The notes under the pieces: model-generated
The model's database searches: none
Seen by the model: the letters and a program-made list of their open reading frames with translations, nothing else
Told to the model about the DNA's origin: nothing
In this document: positions 1 to 7,280 of the stretch, one piece after another
How the letters are laid out: every line of letters begins with the position of its first letter
Position numbering within the stretch: position 1 is the stretch's first letter
Program-made: the position numbers and the translations under genes
Assembly: GCF_001592945.1 (NCBI RefSeq)
Contig: NZ_LRPB01000046.1
Location: forward strand, 62,001 to 126,000
Direction of reading: 5' to 3'
DNA: 64,000 nt
Source: Roseivirga seohaensis
GTDB lineage: Bacteria > Bacteroidota > Bacteroidia > Cytophagales > Cyclobacteriaceae

Positions 1-938
1 TGTGTGTTTATTCTAACAATATTCAGAAACTTTTCCCTAAAGACGATATGTTGGTGCCTCTAAAGGCTGAAAGTTACATTGGCATTCCTCTATGGGATTC
101 TGAAGGAAAGGCAATAGGCTTAATTGCTTTATTAGACACAAAACCAATCACTAACGCCTCGGCCATTGAGACCATCCTACAAATTGTGGCTGTTCGGGTA
201 GCTCATGAGATAGAGCGGAACAATTATGAACAAGCGCTGCTTAACAAAAACAAGGAATTAGAAAGGCAAAACAAAGAATTAGAACAATTTACTTATATCG
301 CTTCACACGATCTTCAGGAACCCTTGCGCACCTTAACAAGTATCAATCAGCTGTTTCAGAACGAGTTTCAAGGGAAATTAAATGAGCGAGGCGATACTTA
401 TTTAAAGTTCATCAACCAATCGGCTCAGAGAATGCAACTCTTGGTCAAAGGTTTATTGGATTACTCTAAAATTGGAAAGCTCGACAACTTTACTGAAGTG
501 GATTGCAACCAAGTAATTAGTGAAGTTTTAGCTGACATTTCACTGACTATAAATGAAAGCAAGGCGAAGATTACAATTGAAAATTTACCTATAGTGCGAG
601 GCTATAAAACTGAACTGAACCAGCTCTTTCAGAATTTGATCGTCAATGCAATGAAATTTAAGGATAAAGATGTAATCCCTGAAATCGAAATTTCAGCCAC
701 TGAGCTCGAAAAAGAATGGTTGTTCTCTGTAAAAGACAATGGTATTGGCATAGATGAAAATGATAAGGAGAAGATTTTTGTGATCTTTAGAAGGTTACAT
801 GATAGAAGTAAATATGAAGGTACTGGGATTGGCCTTTCCAACTGTAAAAAAATAGTAGAGCTACACAACGGGAACATTTGGGTAGAATCTGTGTTAGGAA
901 AGGGAAGCACTTTCATTTTTACCATTCCCAAAGTTTAA
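1..938 (+). CDS. GAF-domain sensor histidine kinase, 5'-truncated by window edge
   Basis: The frame is open from base 3 to the stop at 938, so the gene begins outside the window; the ATG at 48 is internal. The first ~50 visible residues resemble the end of a GAF sensor domain (YIGIPLWDSEGKAIGLIAL). A coiled-coil linker rich in Lys/Glu/Asn follows, then a HisKA H-box (ASHDLQEPLR, His codon at 306-308) and an HATPase_c domain with N-box (NLIVNAMKFKD), G1 (DNGIGID), F-box (IFRRLH) and G2 (GTGIGLSNCK). All catalytic motifs are intact. It is soluble as far as visible. The H-box and RRLH type is that of phytochrome/bacteriophytochrome-like kinases, whose partner is usually a free receiver protein; one follows 4 bases later. 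Signal sensed: unknown. Confidence 0.93.
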   Translation, partial: CVYSNNIQKLFPKDDMLVPLKAESYIGIPLWDSEGKAIGLIALLDTKPITNASAIETILQIVAVRVAHEIERNNYEQALLNKNKELERQNKELEQFTYIASHDLQEPLRTLTSINQLFQNEFQGKLNERGDTYLKFINQSAQRMQLLVKGLLDYSKIGKLDNFTEVDCNQVISEVLADISLTINESKAKITIENLPIVRGYKTELNQLFQNLIVNAMKFKDKDVIPEIEISATELEKEWLFSVKDNGIGIDENDKEKIFVIFRRLHDRSKYEGTGIGLSNCKKIVELHNGNIWVESVLGKGSTFIFTIPKV

Positions 939-942
939 ATCT

Positions 943-1368
943 GTGAATAATAAACTCAACTGCATATTGCTGATCGATGATGATGATGCCACGAACTTCA
1001 TTCATCAAATCATCATTAAGAAATCTAATATCGCAGAACAGATCGTCACAGCCTTAAATGGGAAACAAGCAATTGAATTTTTAACTAAGAATGGTGAAGA
1101 TGCTAATACCGAGAATACTCTCCCTTCATTAATTTTTCTCGACATCAACATGCCTGTAATGGATGGCTGGGGGTTTATCGAAGCCTATAAGGGACTAAGT
1201 GAAAGCATAAGAAAGCAGATCGTTATTGTAATGCTCACCACATCATATGATCCTGACGATAAAAAAAGAGCGCTACAGATTCCTGAGATTTCTGAGTTCG
1301 AAAAGAAACCTTTAACCTTTGATATAATCAACCGACTAATGGAAAAACACTTTCCCGAAAATAGTTAA
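943..1368 (+). CDS. single-domain response regulator (Rcp1-like receiver)
   Basis: 141 aa made of one CheY-like receiver domain with no output domain. The acidic pocket is DDDD at residues 12-15, the phospho-acceptor is Asp67 (FLDINMPVMDGW), the switch Thr lies in LTTS (99-101) and the conserved Lys-Pro is KKP (121-123). The long insert before the phosphorylation strand and the PDDKKRAL element after the switch are typical of Rcp1-type receivers that pair with phytochrome-like kinases. It starts with GTG 4 bases after the kinase stop, so the two are almost certainly co-transcribed and form a phosphorelay; output probably passes by protein-protein contact. Confidence 0.93.
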   Translation: MNNKLNCILLIDDDDATNFIHQIIIKKSNIAEQIVTALNGKQAIEFLTKNGEDANTENTLPSLIFLDINMPVMDGWGFIEAYKGLSESIRKQIVIVMLTTSYDPDDKKRALQIPEISEFEKKPLTFDIINRLMEKHFPENS

Positions 1369-1414
1369 GTGAAGAAAAAACCTTGATTGAGAAGTGAGTT
1401 TGAGAATTAAACTC

Positions 1415-1996
1415 TTACTTCAAAAACAAGTTTGCATCCTCAGTCCCCACCCTAAAAGTAGAGCACATATCAGTCGTTATAATAGTGTTCCTTCTTGCAA
1501 GCCTTTTCCAGTAGCGATATTCTTTACGGTTTCCTAAAATTTGTAGAGAGTGCCTGTAACCAAGAATAGGAGGTTGTTCTTCCCAATATGGGAAGTCTCC
1601 TTTTTTTACACGATTCCAGTTAAGTTTATCTATTCTTTTACCAACAACAATGTATTTCTCCCCCAACTTGAACCACATGTTGCAACTGTCCATACCAAAC
1701 TGGTTGACGATAACGGTTTTTAATTTGGATTCACCCTTAATGACGGAATCTATTTCGAAAATAACATTCATGCCTCCTTTACTTTCATTTGAAGTAAAAT
1801 CAGGCTTCTCATCATCAGGATGGAGCACCTCAATGGCACTGCCCACAAATACATAATCATATTTTTCGATAAGTCGCTTCACCACAGCGTCATCTATTCC
1901 AGCACATTCACATGCATTCGTTATTTGCGGTAAACATAGCAAAGCTAAAATCAGAGGAAGGATCACAAGTCTCATCATAGGCATATTTAAATCCAT
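1415..1996 (-). CDS. secreted TIMP/NTR-like protein
   Basis: 193 aa. The N-terminus is a signal peptide (positive MMR, hydrophobic VILPLILALLCL, then QITNA) followed directly by CECAG. If signal peptidase cuts after TNA, the mature protein begins Cys-x-Cys, the hallmark of tissue inhibitors of metalloproteinases. The following pattern (YDYVFVGSAIEV ... VIFEIDSVIKGE ... VNQFGMDSC ... LGEKYIVVG) matches the beta-barrel of TIMP/netrin-like proteins. A lipoprotein reading is weaker because position -3 is Thr. In-frame ATGs at 1978 and 1975 would give a neater signal peptide than the first ATG. It is convergent with the response regulator. Function in bacteria is not established. Confidence 0.7.
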   Translation of the reverse strand: MDLNMPMMRLVILPLILALLCLPQITNACECAGIDDAVVKRLIEKYDYVFVGSAIEVLHPDDEKPDFTSNESKGGMNVIFEIDSVIKGESKLKTVIVNQFGMDSCNMWFKLGEKYIVVGKRIDKLNWNRVKKGDFPYWEEQPPILGYRHSLQILGNRKEYRYWKRLARRNTIITTDMCSTFRVGTEDANLFLK

Positions 1997-2037
1997 ATGA
2001 ACTTACAAAAGAATCAACAACTAATCTATTCGTTAAA

Positions 2038-2075
2038 CAAAAAAACCTGTCAGTCTAGAAACTAACAGGTTTAAA
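2038..2075 (-). terminator. rho-independent terminator of the trp-aroF operon
   Basis: On the minus strand AAACCTGTTAGT and ACTGACAGGTTT pair around a 6-base loop with one A-C mismatch, and the stem is followed by six Ts. It lies about 20 bases past the aroF stop codon, so it ends the trp operon. Confidence 0.8.
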
Positions 2076-2096
2076 AATCATAGTTCTCTCTTCAAC

Positions 2097-3107
2097 CTAA
2101 AAACTTTCTCTCAGTTCGAAAGTCTTGCGCATTCGGTTGATCATTTTTGTAGACTCTTCAAAGTTCAGCGTTTGCTGGCCATCAGAATAGGCTTCTTCTG
2201 GCTTTTCATGCGTTTCGAAGATCACGCCATCGGCACCTGCCATAATACTGGCCAAAGCGATAGGCTCTACAAAGTCACGGATACCAATTCCATGCGATGG
2301 ATCTGAAATCACTGGTAAATGCGTTTTCTCTTTCAAAACAGCAATCGCATTCAAGTCCATGGTGTTTCTTGTGGCGCTTTCATAAGTACGGATACCTCTT
2401 TCGCAAAGCAAAAGCCTTTCATTTCCTCCACTAAAAACATATTCCGCAGAAGAAAGCAGTTCGTCAATGGTGCCAGAAATACCACGCTTGATCATTACGG
2501 GTTTATCTACTTTACCCAATTCATCCAGCAGGTTGAAGTTTTGGGTGTTCCTCGCCCCTACCTGATAAATATCGGTGTACGGATACATTTCAGCAATTTG
2601 CGAAACCTGCATAACTTCAGTAATGATTTTAATACCTGCTTCTTTGGCCAATTGATACCACAACTGTAAGCCTTCAATACCCAAACCACGGAAAGAGTAA
2701 GGCGAGCTTCGGGGTTTGTATACGCCTCCACGCATAATAGAAATGCCGTTTTCTTTCAAGTGACCAATCACCTTTCTGATCTGGTCTTCACTTTCGATAG
2801 AGCATGGCCCAGCCATAATTTGAAAACCACCTTCTTCAATCACAACGCCATCGCCAAGGTCGATAATGGTAGGTTTTACCTTCCACTTTTTCGATACCAG
2901 TTTATAGTCGTCAGATACAATATGAATATCGCTGATGCCTTCCATATGACCGATTTCACGGATATCGAAATCTTTTTTACCGGTTCCAATCAGGTATTCT
3001 CCCTTTTGGGTAATCACGGTGGTCGGCTTATATTTCAAGCCCTTTACTCTATTGACAATAGCCTCTTTTTGGGCCGAATTAATGTCTTTCTCGAATTGTA
3101 TAATCAT
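2097..3107 (-). CDS. aroF: 3-deoxy-7-phosphoheptulonate (DAHP) synthase
   Basis: 336 aa. Condenses phosphoenolpyruvate with erythrose 4-phosphate, the first step of the shikimate pathway. Residues 1-70 form a ferredoxin-like N-terminal domain as in the Thermotoga/Bacillus-type (I-beta) enzymes; the TIM barrel follows with MAGPCSIES (metal-binding Cys), KPRSSPYSFRGLG, KRGISGTIDE, LCERGIRTYE and SDPSHGIG. Length and motifs are normal. In the I-beta class the N-terminal domain mediates feedback inhibition; which amino acid acts here cannot be told. It is the last gene of the trp operon, after trpA, so chorismate supply is coupled to tryptophan synthesis. A chorismate mutase domain is absent. The symbol aroF follows common usage for this class. 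Confidence 0.95.
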   Translation of the reverse strand: MIIQFEKDINSAQKEAIVNRVKGLKYKPTTVITQKGEYLIGTGKKDFDIREIGHMEGISDIHIVSDDYKLVSKKWKVKPTIIDLGDGVVIEEGGFQIMAGPCSIESEDQIRKVIGHLKENGISIMRGGVYKPRSSPYSFRGLGIEGLQLWYQLAKEAGIKIITEVMQVSQIAEMYPYTDIYQVGARNTQNFNLLDELGKVDKPVMIKRGISGTIDELLSSAEYVFSGGNERLLLCERGIRTYESATRNTMDLNAIAVLKEKTHLPVISDPSHGIGIRDFVEPIALASIMAGADGVIFETHEKPEEAYSDGQQTLNFEESTKMINRMRKTFELRESF

Positions 3108-3241
3108 GGTATTTAGTCATTGGTCAATAGTCATTGGTCAATAGTAACCAGTGACTATGAATTCTAATTTCTTTAAATATTTTTGGTGCCTCTAATCCCT
3201 GTTTTTCTGATTCACAGATATACTGTTTCACTGATTCCTGA
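3108..3241 (-). repeat. intercistronic simple repeat, aroF-trpA spacer
   Basis: This spacer is built from short words. AGTCATTGGTCAAT occurs twice in tandem near 3116-3145, followed by AGTAACCAGTGACTA. The other half (3200-3241) carries CTGATT and CACTGATTCCTGATC words. The CTGATC words run into the 3' end of trpA and encode its last residues (RSVIG). The layout matches the other trp spacers: one word set next to the downstream gene, complementary words next to the upstream gene. Confidence 0.7.
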
Positions 3242-4015
3242 TCACCCAATCACTGATCTTACAAAACCAGAAATCTTCTCTTCCAAATTCCCCTCTTCGG
3301 AAATGGCTTTAATAAAGGCACTGCCAATAATGGCTCCGTTGGCATTTTCACAGGCTTTATCAAAGGTTTCTGCATTTGAAATACCAAAACCTATGAGGGT
3401 CGGATTTTTCAAGTTCATATTTTTTACGCGAGCGAAATAGTCGGATTGATCGAGTGAAATACTGGTCTTTGCCCCAGTGGTACTCGCTGACGATACCATG
3501 TAGATAAAGCCGTTTGAGTTTTCGTCAATCTGCCTAATTCTGGCCTCAGAAGTTTGAGGAGTGATTAAGAAGATATTGTACAAGCCATGCTTTTCAAACA
3601 TTGGCTTATAAATTTCTAAATACTCAAACATCGGTAAGTCAGGCAGAATCACCGCGTCTACTCCTACTTCTTCGCACTTTGCGCAAAAATTTTCTACACC
3701 AAACTGCACAATTGGGTTTACATACCCCATCAGCACAATCGGTACAGAAACTTTGTCTCTAATGCCTTTCAATTGGTTAAACAACACTTTCAATGTCATG
3801 CCGTTTTCCAAAGCCACACCATTACTTTCTTGAATGGTCGGCCCATCGGCAATAGGGTCGGAATACGGAATCCCAATTTCGATCAAGTCGGCACCCGAAG
3901 TTTCAAGTGCTTCTAAAATTGTAGTGGTATCGTTCAGCTGTGGGTAACCCGCAGTAAAGTACACGTTCAATACGCGCTCCTTTTTGTCCTGAAATAATTT
4001 ATCTATTCTGTTCAT
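3242..4015 (-). CDS. trpA: tryptophan synthase alpha subunit
   Basis: 257 aa from the ATG at 4015, the usual family length. Cleaves indole-3-glycerol phosphate to indole and glyceraldehyde 3-phosphate and passes indole to TrpB. Catalytic Glu46 (LIEIGIPYSDP) and Asp57 (ADGP) are present, as are the phosphate-binding GFGISNAET and GAIIGSAF loops. An in-frame ATG at 4060 would add 15 residues encoded by spacer repeat sequence and is rejected. The last five codons lie in the repeat of the next spacer. Sits between trpB and aroF. Confidence 0.97.
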   Translation of the reverse strand: MNRIDKLFQDKKERVLNVYFTAGYPQLNDTTTILEALETSGADLIEIGIPYSDPIADGPTIQESNGVALENGMTLKVLFNQLKGIRDKVSVPIVLMGYVNPIVQFGVENFCAKCEEVGVDAVILPDLPMFEYLEIYKPMFEKHGLYNIFLITPQTSEARIRQIDENSNGFIYMVSSASTTGAKTSISLDQSDYFARVKNMNLKNPTLIGFGISNAETFDKACENANGAIIGSAFIKAISEEGNLEEKISGFVRSVIG

Positions 4016-4090
4016 TTTTGTGTGTCTTGGGTCTTGCGTAATCAGTGTTGAGCTGATCACTCAACACTCAATACTATCTACTCCATACTC
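4016..4090 (-). repeat. trpB-trpA spacer with perfect hairpin
   Basis: AGTGTTGAG (4044-4052) and CTCAACACT (4060-4068) pair perfectly over 9 bases with a 7-base loop. The spacer also holds ATCAG and CTGATC words like the other trp spacers. There is no T-run, so it is not a terminator; a processing or stability hairpin in the polycistronic RNA is possible. Confidence 0.7.
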
Positions 4091-5272
4091 CTAATATTTT
4101 CCCCATTTAATGTAAGTCTCCAAATCTTTATCGCCACGGCCAGAAAGGTTGATGACCACTACATCGGAAGAATTGAAAGTCATTTGATTGAGTGCGGCAA
4201 AAGCATGCGCGCTTTCTACGGCTGGAATAATTCCTTCGGTTCTGCTCAATAGCACGCCTGCTTTCATGGCTTCTTCATCGGTTACGCTGTAGAATTTCGC
4301 TCTACCTGTTTCAAATAAATGGGCATGTACTGGGCCAATTCCAGGGTAATCCAGTCCTGCAGAAATTGAATAAGGTTCTACAACTTGGCCGTCTTCCGTC
4401 TGCATTAAAAGTGTTTTACTACCGTGAAGAATACCTGGTTTTCCTAAAACCGTAGTTGCTGCAGATTCTCCCGTATGATTTCCCAAACCAGCGGCTTCCA
4501 CCGCTACTAACTGCACGTCTTCTTCATTATAATAATGATAGAAAGCGCCAGCAGCATTGCTACCTCCGCCCACGCAAGCAATCACATAATCTGGGTTTTC
4601 TTTGCCCTTCTTCTCCAACAATTGGGCTTTAATTTCTTTGCTTATGACCGACTGAAAACGAGCCACCATTTCAGGATACGGGTGAGGCCCCACTACCGAA
4701 CCGATAATATAGTGCGTATCGGTTGGGTTGTTGATCCAATGACGCATGGCTTCGTTAGTGGCATCTTTTAGGGTTTTGCTTCCGCTTGTGGCAGGACGAA
4801 CCTCAGCGCCTAAAATGCGCATCCGCTCTACGTTTGGTTTTTGACGCGCCATGTCCACTTCGCCCATGTACACAATGCATTCAATGCCCATTAGAGCACA
4901 AACCGTAGCGGTTGCTACCCCATGCTGGCCTGCACCAGTTTCAGCTATAACCTTCTGTTTGCCCAGCTTTTGCGCCAACAGGATTTGGCCTACTGTGTTG
5001 TTCACCTTATGCGCTCCCGTATGGCAAAGGTCTTCTCTTTTGAGGTAAATTTCCGCACCGTACTTTTCAGACAAACGCTCTGCTAAGTACAGCGGTGTTG
5101 GGCGACCGACAAAATCGCGCAGCAAATGATTGAATTGCTTTTGAAAATCAGGCGCCTGAACAATCTGCTCATAGTTCTCTCGTAGTTCTTCAATGTTTGG
5201 ATAAAGCATTTCAGGAATAAAGGCTCCACCAAAATTTCCGTAATACCCTCTTTCGTCTACTTGTATTTTCAT
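4091..5272 (-). CDS. trpB: tryptophan synthase beta subunit
   Basis: 393 aa, normal length. PLP enzyme that joins indole and L-serine to make L-tryptophan. The Schiff-base lysine is Lys89 in HTGAHKVN; the phosphate-binding loop is GGGSNAAG, and the catalytic Glu region is ETGAGQHG. The protein starts with [10 protein letters not shown], as in TrpB1 that pairs with TrpA rather than TrpB2. It is separated from trpA by a 75-base hairpin spacer and from trpF by a 340-base palindromic element region. Confidence 0.98.
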   Translation of the reverse strand: MKIQVDERGYYGNFGGAFIPEMLYPNIEELRENYEQIVQAPDFQKQFNHLLRDFVGRPTPLYLAERLSEKYGAEIYLKREDLCHTGAHKVNNTVGQILLAQKLGKQKVIAETGAGQHGVATATVCALMGIECIVYMGEVDMARQKPNVERMRILGAEVRPATSGSKTLKDATNEAMRHWINNPTDTHYIIGSVVGPHPYPEMVARFQSVISKEIKAQLLEKKGKENPDYVIACVGGGSNAAGAFYHYYNEEDVQLVAVEAAGLGNHTGESAATTVLGKPGILHGSKTLLMQTEDGQVVEPYSISAGLDYPGIGPVHAHLFETGRAKFYSVTDEEAMKAGVLLSRTEGIIPAVESAHAFAALNQMTFNSSDVVVINLSGRGDKDLETYIKWGKY

Positions 5273-5307
5273 TTCCTTTTGTTTTCTAAACTCTTATATA
5301 TTCGAAC

Positions 5308-5460
5308 CGTCATTGCGAACGCTTGCGCATTAGCTTCAGCGTTGGCGAAGGAAGTAGACTTGTCGATAGACAAGGTTACGACCGCGCCAATCTGTTTATT
5401 CCAACCTCGAAACTGCCGCGTTCTTTATCTCCCGCTGGTCGAAAAGAACTCGCAGTGACG
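5308..5460. repeat. degenerate copy of CGTCATTGCGAG palindromic element
   Basis: Begins with CGTCATTGCGAA at 5308-5319 and ends with CTCGCAGTGACG at 5449-5460, the inverse with one or two changes. Inside are GGCGAAGG, a small hairpin (CTTGTCGATAGACAAG) and CGCCAATCT, which correspond to degenerate versions of the second copy. Lies in the trpB-trpF spacer. Confidence 0.65.
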
Positions 5461-5484
5461 GCTCTGTACACTGTCCGTTCGAAC

Positions 5485-5609
5485 CGTCATTGCGAGAAAC
5501 AAACCTTACGATAGTGAAGGTTTGTGACGAAGCAATCTCACTGTATCTAAAAAAGAGATTGCTTCGTCACCTTTCTTTGCTATCGCAAGAAAGCCTTCTC
5601 GCAATGACG
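5485..5609. repeat. CGTCATTGCGAG palindromic intergenic element (cruciform-like)
   Basis: Outer arms CGTCATTGCGAG (5485-5496) and CTCGCAATGACG (5598-5609) are perfect inverses. Inner arms GTGACGAAGCAATCTC (5524-5539) and GAGATTGCTTCGTCAC (5555-5570) pair perfectly over 16 bases around a 15-base loop. Between outer and inner arms each side has its own small hairpin (AAACCTT/AAGGTTT on one side, CTTTCTT/AAGAAAG on the other), giving a four-way folded RNA or DNA. The consensus GTCATTGCGAG...GAAGCAATCTC is a widely dispersed intergenic repeat in many bacterial phyla. It carries no gene and interrupts the trp operon between trpF and trpB. Confidence 0.85.
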
Positions 5610-5612
5610 ATT

Positions 5613-6227
5613 CTAAATTAAATTCTTCAACTCCTTCAATCTCTCCACATCCTTCAACCCAGGTTCAATCTCAAACTTTGAGTTGACATCAATAGCATAA
5701 GGTTGAACTTTCAAATCGCTTAACGATTCAATGTTTTCTAGGTCAATTCCACCACTTAAAAAGTAAGGAACTGCACCATCATATTCATTCAATAACCCCC
5801 AGTTAAACAGCTCTCCATTCCCTCCTCTTTCTTTTCCTTTGGTATCGAAAAGAAAGAAATTAACATTGGGCTTATACCTTTCTAATTCACCGAAATCAAA
5901 ACTTTCTCCCACCGAAAAGACCTTCATTACCTTAATTCCGTTCGCTTTTAGGTCAGAACAGTACTCTGGTGTTTCATCACCGTGAAGCTGCACTAAATCC
6001 AAACCAAATAGAGCTACTCTTTCTTTCACAAAATCAAGTGTTGCATTTACAAAAACACCTACCTTTTCTATACTAGAAGGAAAAGCATTCAACAACTGAG
6101 CATCCAAACCATCCGCTACATCACGCTTCGATTTTCCGTAGAAAATAAAGCCCATATAATCAGGCTGTAGCCTCAACAGCTCGCTGATATTGGTGCTTTC
6201 TCGCATGCCACAGACTTTTAGTTTCAT
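5613..6227 (-). CDS. trpF: phosphoribosylanthranilate isomerase
   Basis: 204 aa, normal for a free-standing TrpF. Catalyses the Amadori rearrangement of phosphoribosyl-anthranilate to CdRP in a TIM barrel. The catalytic Cys is in KVCGM (Cys6) and the catalytic Asp in FLFDTKG; the phosphate loops are FLSGGIDLEN and AIDVNSKFE, the latter matching the family DVNSGVE with Lys-Phe variants. The heptamer array at 6232-6284 stops 5 bases before the ATG, so the ribosome loading region consists of repeat sequence. Confidence 0.96.
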   Translation of the reverse strand: MKLKVCGMRESTNISELLRLQPDYMGFIFYGKSKRDVADGLDAQLLNAFPSSIEKVGVFVNATLDFVKERVALFGLDLVQLHGDETPEYCSDLKANGIKVMKVFSVGESFDFGELERYKPNVNFFLFDTKGKERGGNGELFNWGLLNEYDGAVPYFLSGGIDLENIESLSDLKVQPYAIDVNSKFEIEPGLKDVERLKELKNLI

Positions 6228-6231
6228 GGTT

Positions 6232-6284
6232 AGTTATCAGTTATCAGTTATCAGTTATCAGTTATCAGTTATCAGTTATCAGTT
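6232..6284. repeat. tandem heptamer array (AGTTATC)7
   Basis: Seven perfect tandem copies of AGTTATC plus four further bases, 53 bases in all. On the transcribed (minus) strand the unit reads TGATAAC, which contains TGA and TAA. Because the unit is 7 bases, the array places stop codons in all three frames. It occupies the leader of trpF. Confidence 0.95.
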
Positions 6285-6388
6285 AAAACGAATTTTTATC
6301 AGCGATTTCAGTTCCCTGTTTCTCTGTTTTCTGATCAACTATTTCATTTTTTCCTGATTTCTGATTTTCTGATCAACTTTTTCCTTTT
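6285..6388. repeat. trpF-trpC spacer, CTGATT-word repeat
   Basis: A pyrimidine-rich stretch built from CTGATT, CCTGTTT and TTTTCTGATCAACT; the last 14-mer occurs at 6327-6340 and again at 6365-6378. It forms the second (CTGAT) half of the spacer, complementary in words to the ATCAG heptamer array on the other side. Confidence 0.75.
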
Positions 6389-7189
6389 TTACACTGAAAG
6401 CTGTTTCCTTACTTGTTCGACAAACTCAGCTGCTGCACGCTCTGGCCTGCCGGTTTTCATAAAGGTCTCGCCAATTAAAAAGCCTTGGAAGCCCACCTTT
6501 TTCAACTCAACAATCGTAGAAGGGTCGCTAATACCGCTTTCCGAAATCTTCACAAACTCGTTCGGGATTTTGTCCACCAACATTTTTGAAGTTTCAATAC
6601 TGGTTTCGAAAGTCTTGAGGTTACGGTTGTTTACTCCTACCACATCTAAATCTGGTGAGAGGTACGGATGCAACTCTTCTTCATTGTGAATTTCCATGAG
6701 CACTTCTAACTGAAGCGTTTTGGCAAATGCCGCTAATTCCTTCAACCGCTCTGGTGTCAAGCAAGCCGCAATCAACAAAATAGCATCAGCACCAATCGAC
6801 TTGGCTTCAATGATTTGGTATTCATCAATGATAAAGTCCTTTCTAAGTACTGGGCAGAAGTTGAATTTTCTGGCCGTAGAAAGGTCTTCGTTCTTTCCTC
6901 CGAAAAACTCAGAATCCGTCAATACAGAAAGTGCCGAAGCACCTGCCTGCATGTAACCGATTGTAGTTCTTTCTACCTTGGCGTGGGCATTAATCACGCC
7001 CTTCGAAGGCGATTTACGCTTGAATTCGGCTATAATTCCCGATTTATCTTCGCGCAGCAAATACTTTTTCAACGAAACTGTTTTGCTCTCGAAGTAAATG
7101 CTCTGCTCTAATAATTTAGGAGGAAAAAGCCCCTTCCGTTCAGCTACTTCTTTCTCTTTGTGTGCTATGATTTTTTGTAAAATATCCAT
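6389..7189 (-). CDS. trpC: indole-3-glycerol phosphate synthase
   Basis: 266 aa, normal length. Ring-closes CdRP to indole-3-glycerol phosphate. The signature motifs are in order: IIAEFKRKSPSKG (catalytic Glu and Lys), LRKDFIIDEYQI (Lys), LMEIHNEEEL (Glu), GVNNRNLKTF (Asn), ISESGI (Glu/Ser) and LIGETFMKTGRP. Free-standing, not fused to TrpF. Operon neighbour of trpD (91-base repeat spacer) and trpF. Confidence 0.97.
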   Translation of the reverse strand: MDILQKIIAHKEKEVAERKGLFPPKLLEQSIYFESKTVSLKKYLLREDKSGIIAEFKRKSPSKGVINAHAKVERTTIGYMQAGASALSVLTDSEFFGGKNEDLSTARKFNFCPVLRKDFIIDEYQIIEAKSIGADAILLIAACLTPERLKELAAFAKTLQLEVLMEIHNEEELHPYLSPDLDVVGVNNRNLKTFETSIETSKMLVDKIPNEFVKISESGISDPSTIVELKKVGFQGFLIGETFMKTGRPERAAAEFVEQVRKQLSV

Positions 7190-7280
7190 TCTATGTCAGT
7201 TATCAGGGATTAGTTAATCAGTGGATCAGTGAATTATTGTCATCCATTCTACTGATTACTGATTCCCTGTTTTCTCGATT
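7190..7280. repeat. trpC-trpD spacer, inverted ATCAG/CTGAT words
   Basis: The half next to trpC reads CAGTTATCAG, then ATCAGTGGATCAGTGA; the other half reads ACTGATTACTGATTCCCTG. ATCAGT-GG-ATCAGT and ACTGAT-T-ACTGAT are complementary over 12 bases with a small internal bulge and a loop of about 20 bases. This is the clearest short form of the spacer element. Confidence 0.8.

Noticed and set aside
4016-4060. Upstream extension of trpA to the ATG at 4060
   Set aside because: The 15 extra residues are encoded by spacer repeat and hairpin sequence; the standard TrpA start and length fit the ATG at 4015.
5261-5514. Two open frames across the trpB-trpF spacer on the plus strand
   Set aside because: They are translations of the palindromic CGTCATTGCGAG elements, have no family resemblance and lie antisense in an operon.
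6232-6284. CRISPR array
   Set aside because: The units are 7-base perfect tandem repeats without spacers and no cas genes are in the window.
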